NCBI GenBank assembly: GCA_023132135.1
Contig: JAGLYR010000245.1
Location: 1 to 6,991 of the forward strand
Origin: Candidatus Eiseniibacteriota bacterium
GTDB taxonomy: Bacteria; Arandabacterota; Arandabacteria; JAGLYR01
DNA: 6,991 nt
Direction: 5' to 3'
Below the pieces are notes generated by a model. It was given only the letters and a program-made list of their open reading frames with translations, was not told where the DNA came from and made no database searches. The position numbers were made by a program, and so were the translations under genes. Below, piece by piece: positions 5,153 to 6,991 of this stretch; the stretch's first letter is position 1, and the number at the start of each line of letters is the position of its first letter.

Positions 5153-6601
5153 ATGAGTAGGATGCGCACGATGTGTTGGACGGTTCTGGTGATAGCGGCG
5201 ATGGTTTCCCCGGGCACGCTCTCTGCGCGGCCGAAGGATGCGGACAGGAAGATCCTGACGCCGAAGATGATCGAGAAGGTCCGGGATTCGTTCGAGCCCA
5301 CGGCAGCGGAGAAGAGGCTCATCGACGCTGTGATCGGGAACCCGATCAAGGAAGTCGCTCTCAATCAGGATGTGATGCGCAGCCACAACACGCTGTTCTC
5401 CCACGAAATAGAGACGGGAAAAATCACGGACCAGAAAAGTACGGGCCGATGCTGGCTGTATGCCGCGCTCAACGTGCTTCGCCCGCCCGTGATCGAGAAA
5501 ATCGACATGGGGGATTTCGAGTTCTCCCAGAACCACCTGTATTTCTGGGACAAGATGGAGAAAGCAAACACGTTTCTCGAGAATGTGATGGACCGCGCGG
5601 GACTGGATTTGCGGGACGACAGGTTCCAGCGCATTCTGCGGAATCCCGTCGAGGACGGAGGGTACTGGCAGACCTTCACGAATCTTTGTCGCAAGTACGG
5701 CGTGGTCCCGCAAAATGCCATGCCCGAGACCAACTCGACGGAGAAGTCCCGGATGATGAACCGTCTGATCAACCAGCGCCTGCGTCTGGCCGCATACGAA
5801 ATGCGCGAGATGAAGGAGGATGGGGCGAGCGACTCGAAGCTGAGAGAGGAAAAGGAGGATATTCTTGCGGACGTCTACCGGATGCTCGTCTACCACCTGG
5901 GGGTGCCGCCTGTGGAGTTCGAATTCCGCTACAAGCCAAAGGGCGCCCAGGGCGAGAAGGACGACCGGGAGGCGGAAGGCAGCGTTGAGACGGAGATCAT
6001 CACCCGGCGCTACACGCCCCGGTCCTTTGCCGAGGAATTCATTCTGGACGACCTGGACGACTTCGTAATGGTGGCCAACTGGCCTTCCCGCGACTACGGG
6101 GTGCTCTACGAAGTGGCGCTGACAAAGAACGTGGTTGAGGGCGAGTACCTGAACTTCCTCAACGTGAAGTTGGAGGATATGAAGGACGCGGTTCTGAAAT
6201 CGGTCCTCGGGGGTGATCCTGTGGACATCTCCGCCGATGTGTCGCACCAGGGTGCCAGGGACACGGGGATTCTGAACTCCGATCTGTACAGGTACGAGGA
6301 GATCTACGGTGTGGATCTCTCAGGCACGAAGAAGGTTAAGGGAATCCTGGGGATCGTGAACTCCACCCACGGGATGACCATCATGGGTGTCGACGTGGTC
6401 GAGGACGAGGTGGTCAAGTGGAAAGTAGAAAACAGTTGGGGAACCGACAACGGCGATGATGGCTGGTACTACATGTATGACAACTGGTTCGACGACTACG
6501 TGGTCCGCGCCGTGGTCAAGAAAGAGTACCTGCCCGGGCGCTTGCTGGCTCTCTACGATCAAGAACCGACGTTCATTCCGGAGGACGAACCGGAGCAATA
6601 A
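5153..6601 (+). CDS. Exported C1-family cysteine peptidase, bleomycin hydrolase/PepC-like
   Basis: A papain-fold cysteine peptidase of the bleomycin hydrolase/aminopeptidase C family. The catalytic set is complete: oxyanion Gln94 and nucleophile Cys100 in DQKSTGRCWLYAALN, His406 in STHGMTIMGVD, and Asn427 in ENSWG; the family blocks SQNHLYFWDKMEK (125-137) and YDNWFDDYVVRAVVKKEYLP (442-461) also match. Residues 1-25 look like a Sec signal (MSRMR, a hydrophobic core, cleavage after LSA), without a lipobox, so the enzyme is predicted in the periplasm, whereas PepC and bleomycin hydrolase are normally cytosolic. The mature length of about 457 fits the family. The C-terminus ends in an acidic tail (IPEDEPEQ) instead of the WDPMGALA-type arm that sits in the active site and sets aminopeptidase specificity. 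The start is fixed by AAAGGAGGAG. No partner genes; it is transcribed alone, divergent from the porin. Confidence 0.93.
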   Translation: MSRMRTMCWTVLVIAAMVSPGTLSARPKDADRKILTPKMIEKVRDSFEPTAAEKRLIDAVIGNPIKEVALNQDVMRSHNTLFSHEIETGKITDQKSTGRCWLYAALNVLRPPVIEKIDMGDFEFSQNHLYFWDKMEKANTFLENVMDRAGLDLRDDRFQRILRNPVEDGGYWQTFTNLCRKYGVVPQNAMPETNSTEKSRMMNRLINQRLRLAAYEMREMKEDGASDSKLREEKEDILADVYRMLVYHLGVPPVEFEFRYKPKGAQGEKDDREAEGSVETEIITRRYTPRSFAEEFILDDLDDFVMVANWPSRDYGVLYEVALTKNVVEGEYLNFLNVKLEDMKDAVLKSVLGGDPVDISADVSHQGARDTGILNSDLYRYEEIYGVDLSGTKKVKGILGIVNSTHGMTIMGVDVVEDEVVKWKVENSWGTDNGDDGWYYMYDNWFDDYVVRAVVKKEYLPGRLLALYDQEPTFIPEDEPEQ

Positions 6602-6624
6602 GGGTAATGAGATCGGGGAGCGTG

Positions 6625-6655
6625 AAAAAAACCGGGCTTATGAACACGGCCCGGT
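6625..6655 (-). terminator. Leftward-pointing intrinsic terminator
   Basis: ACCGGGC (6631-6637) pairs with GCCCGGT (6649-6655), with one more T-G pair inside. Read on the minus strand the stem is followed by six T (6630-6625), a proper terminator. On the plus strand it is followed by CCGCTTCCTGCTC, a poor T run, so it suits a minus-strand transcript arriving from the right better than the peptidase mRNA. It lies 24 bases after the peptidase stop and may serve both directions. Confidence 0.6.
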
Positions 6656-6706
6656 CCGCTTCCTGCTCTTCCTCCTGCCCGAAGGGACGTTCCATACCCG
6701 CGCCAA

Positions 6707-6749
6707 CGGCAGATGGAGATGTCGGCCTATGCCGGCATCCCATCTGCCG
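6707..6749. repeat. Near-perfect 43-base hairpin
   Basis: Arms 6707-6726 and 6731-6749 give 19 pairs with one bulged A (6717), one T-G wobble (6722/6735) and a four-base loop CTAT. There is no T run on either side, so it is not an ordinary terminator. It resembles a REP/BIME-type palindromic unit or a processed RNA hairpin. No second copy is present in the window. Confidence 0.6.
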
Positions 6750-6780
6750 GGAACCCCCGCACCGGATGAACACAGTGTCG

Positions 6781-6876
6781 CTAAGGATTCTGACTCCGGC
6801 AACTGGCCAGATGGCACGCTTCGGAACAGTTAGAACTCGTGAGGATCCAGAACCCCGCCGTAGCCAGAATCCTTAG
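6781..6876. repeat. 96-base element bounded by inverted repeats
   Basis: CTAAGGATTCTG (6781-6792) is matched exactly by its reverse complement at 6865-6876. The match continues inward to 20 positions with two mismatches (6781-6800 against 6857-6876). The 56-base centre contains another CCAGAACC, similar to the right arm. Size and terminal repeats are compatible with a small non-autonomous mobile element or a long stem-loop, but no target-site duplication is evident and it encodes no transposase. Confidence 0.5.
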
Positions 6877-6884
6877 CCTTCCAC

Positions 6885-6919
6885 CCGACACCCGCTCTCG
6901 GCTCTGAGCCTGTCGGAGC
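6885..6919. repeat. Nested inverted repeats
   Basis: CCGACA (6885-6890) pairs with TGTCGG (6911-6916), enclosing a smaller GGCT-CTG-AGCC (6900-6910). The right half, read on the minus strand (6919-6905), is GCTCCGACAGGCTCA, similar to the CTTCGACAGGCTCAG-type word that I remember as abundant between genes in many bacteria. That resemblance is from memory. Confidence 0.35.
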
Positions 6920-6957
6920 ATAGTCCTGTTTAGCCTGCGGAATTCTGCCCTATTCCC

Positions 6958-6978
6958 TTGACACTTGACACTTGTCAC
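6958..6978 (+). repeat. Three tandem heptamers TTGACAC
   Basis: TTGACAC, TTGACAC and TTGTCAC follow one another without gaps, the third differing at one base. The array may continue in degenerate form past the window edge (a further GTCAC ends at 6991). Each unit looks like a -35 box, but no matching -10 element is placed to use it inside the window. Confidence 0.55.
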
Positions 6979-6991
6979 TCGCCCTCGTCAC

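Larger units (their letters stand above)
6602..6991. other. Repeat-rich stretch without a convincing gene
   Basis: The open frames here are at most 125 codons, Arg/Ser/Pro-rich, lack ribosome sites and cross the inverted repeats. The stretch contains, left to right, a leftward terminator, a 19-bp hairpin, a 96-base inverted-repeat structure, a nested inverted repeat and a heptamer array. The density of palindromes suggests dispersed intergenic repeats rather than a gene. Confidence 0.65.

Noticed and set aside
5039-6247. A 402-codon open frame on the minus strand opposite the peptidase gene
   Set aside because: It is the antisense shadow of a gene with full catalytic motifs; the composition (many His, Arg, Val, Leu) reflects codon-position bias, and it has no recognisable domain or ribosome site.
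6781-6978. A 65-codon minus-strand frame in the right-hand repeat cluster
   Set aside because: It covers the inverted repeats and the heptamers, with no ribosome site; better explained as repeat DNA.
6602-6991. CRISPR array
   Set aside because: The repeats are palindromic or heptameric, differ from one another and do not alternate with equal-length spacers.

Overview
The window is moderately high-GC DNA from a Gram-negative bacterium. This follows from an outer-membrane barrel protein with a signal peptide and a C-terminal Phe, and from a Tat-exported, periplasm-type formate dehydrogenase. The organism uses selenocysteine and a bis-guanylyl molybdenum (or tungsten) cofactor, so an anaerobic or facultative lifestyle is likely. 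The sequence alone does not fix the phylum; a deltaproteobacterium-like lineage or a candidate phylum would fit, but this is a guess.

Region 1 (1-3309, minus strand) is a compact formate dehydrogenase operon in the order mobA > fdhD > fdhE > fdnG, running off the left edge. MobA makes the guanine-dinucleotide form of the cofactor, FdhD sulfurates the metal centre, FdhE is the redox-enzyme maturation factor, and FdnG is the catalytic subunit. FdnG carries an in-frame TGA at 309-311 that is almost certainly selenocysteine. A stem-loop follows at the same distance and with nearly the same loop as the E. coli formate dehydrogenase SECIS elements. Only the first 294 residues of FdnG are present; iron-sulfur and cytochrome subunits would be expected further left. 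The genes overlap or lie 13-16 bases apart.

Region 2 (3363-4717, minus strand) is a single gene for a predicted 431-residue outer-membrane porin-like barrel, ending in a strong intrinsic terminator that separates it from the operon.

Region 3 (4718-5152) is a 435-base divergent intergenic region. It holds a good sigma70-type promoter for the rightward gene and, in the porin leader, a perfect Shine-Dalgarno sequence inside a small hairpin.

Region 4 (5153-6601, plus strand) encodes an exported C1-family peptidase related to bleomycin hydrolase/PepC. It has all catalytic residues and a signal peptide but lacks the usual C-terminal arm.

Region 5 (6602-6991) has no convincing gene. It holds a terminator pointing leftward, a near-perfect 43-base hairpin, a 96-base structure bounded by inverted repeats, a nested inverted repeat, and a short tandem heptamer array. 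This is the part least explained by ordinary gene annotation. I found no clear new multi-gene system; the best leads are the arm-less exported peptidase and the repeat cluster beside it.
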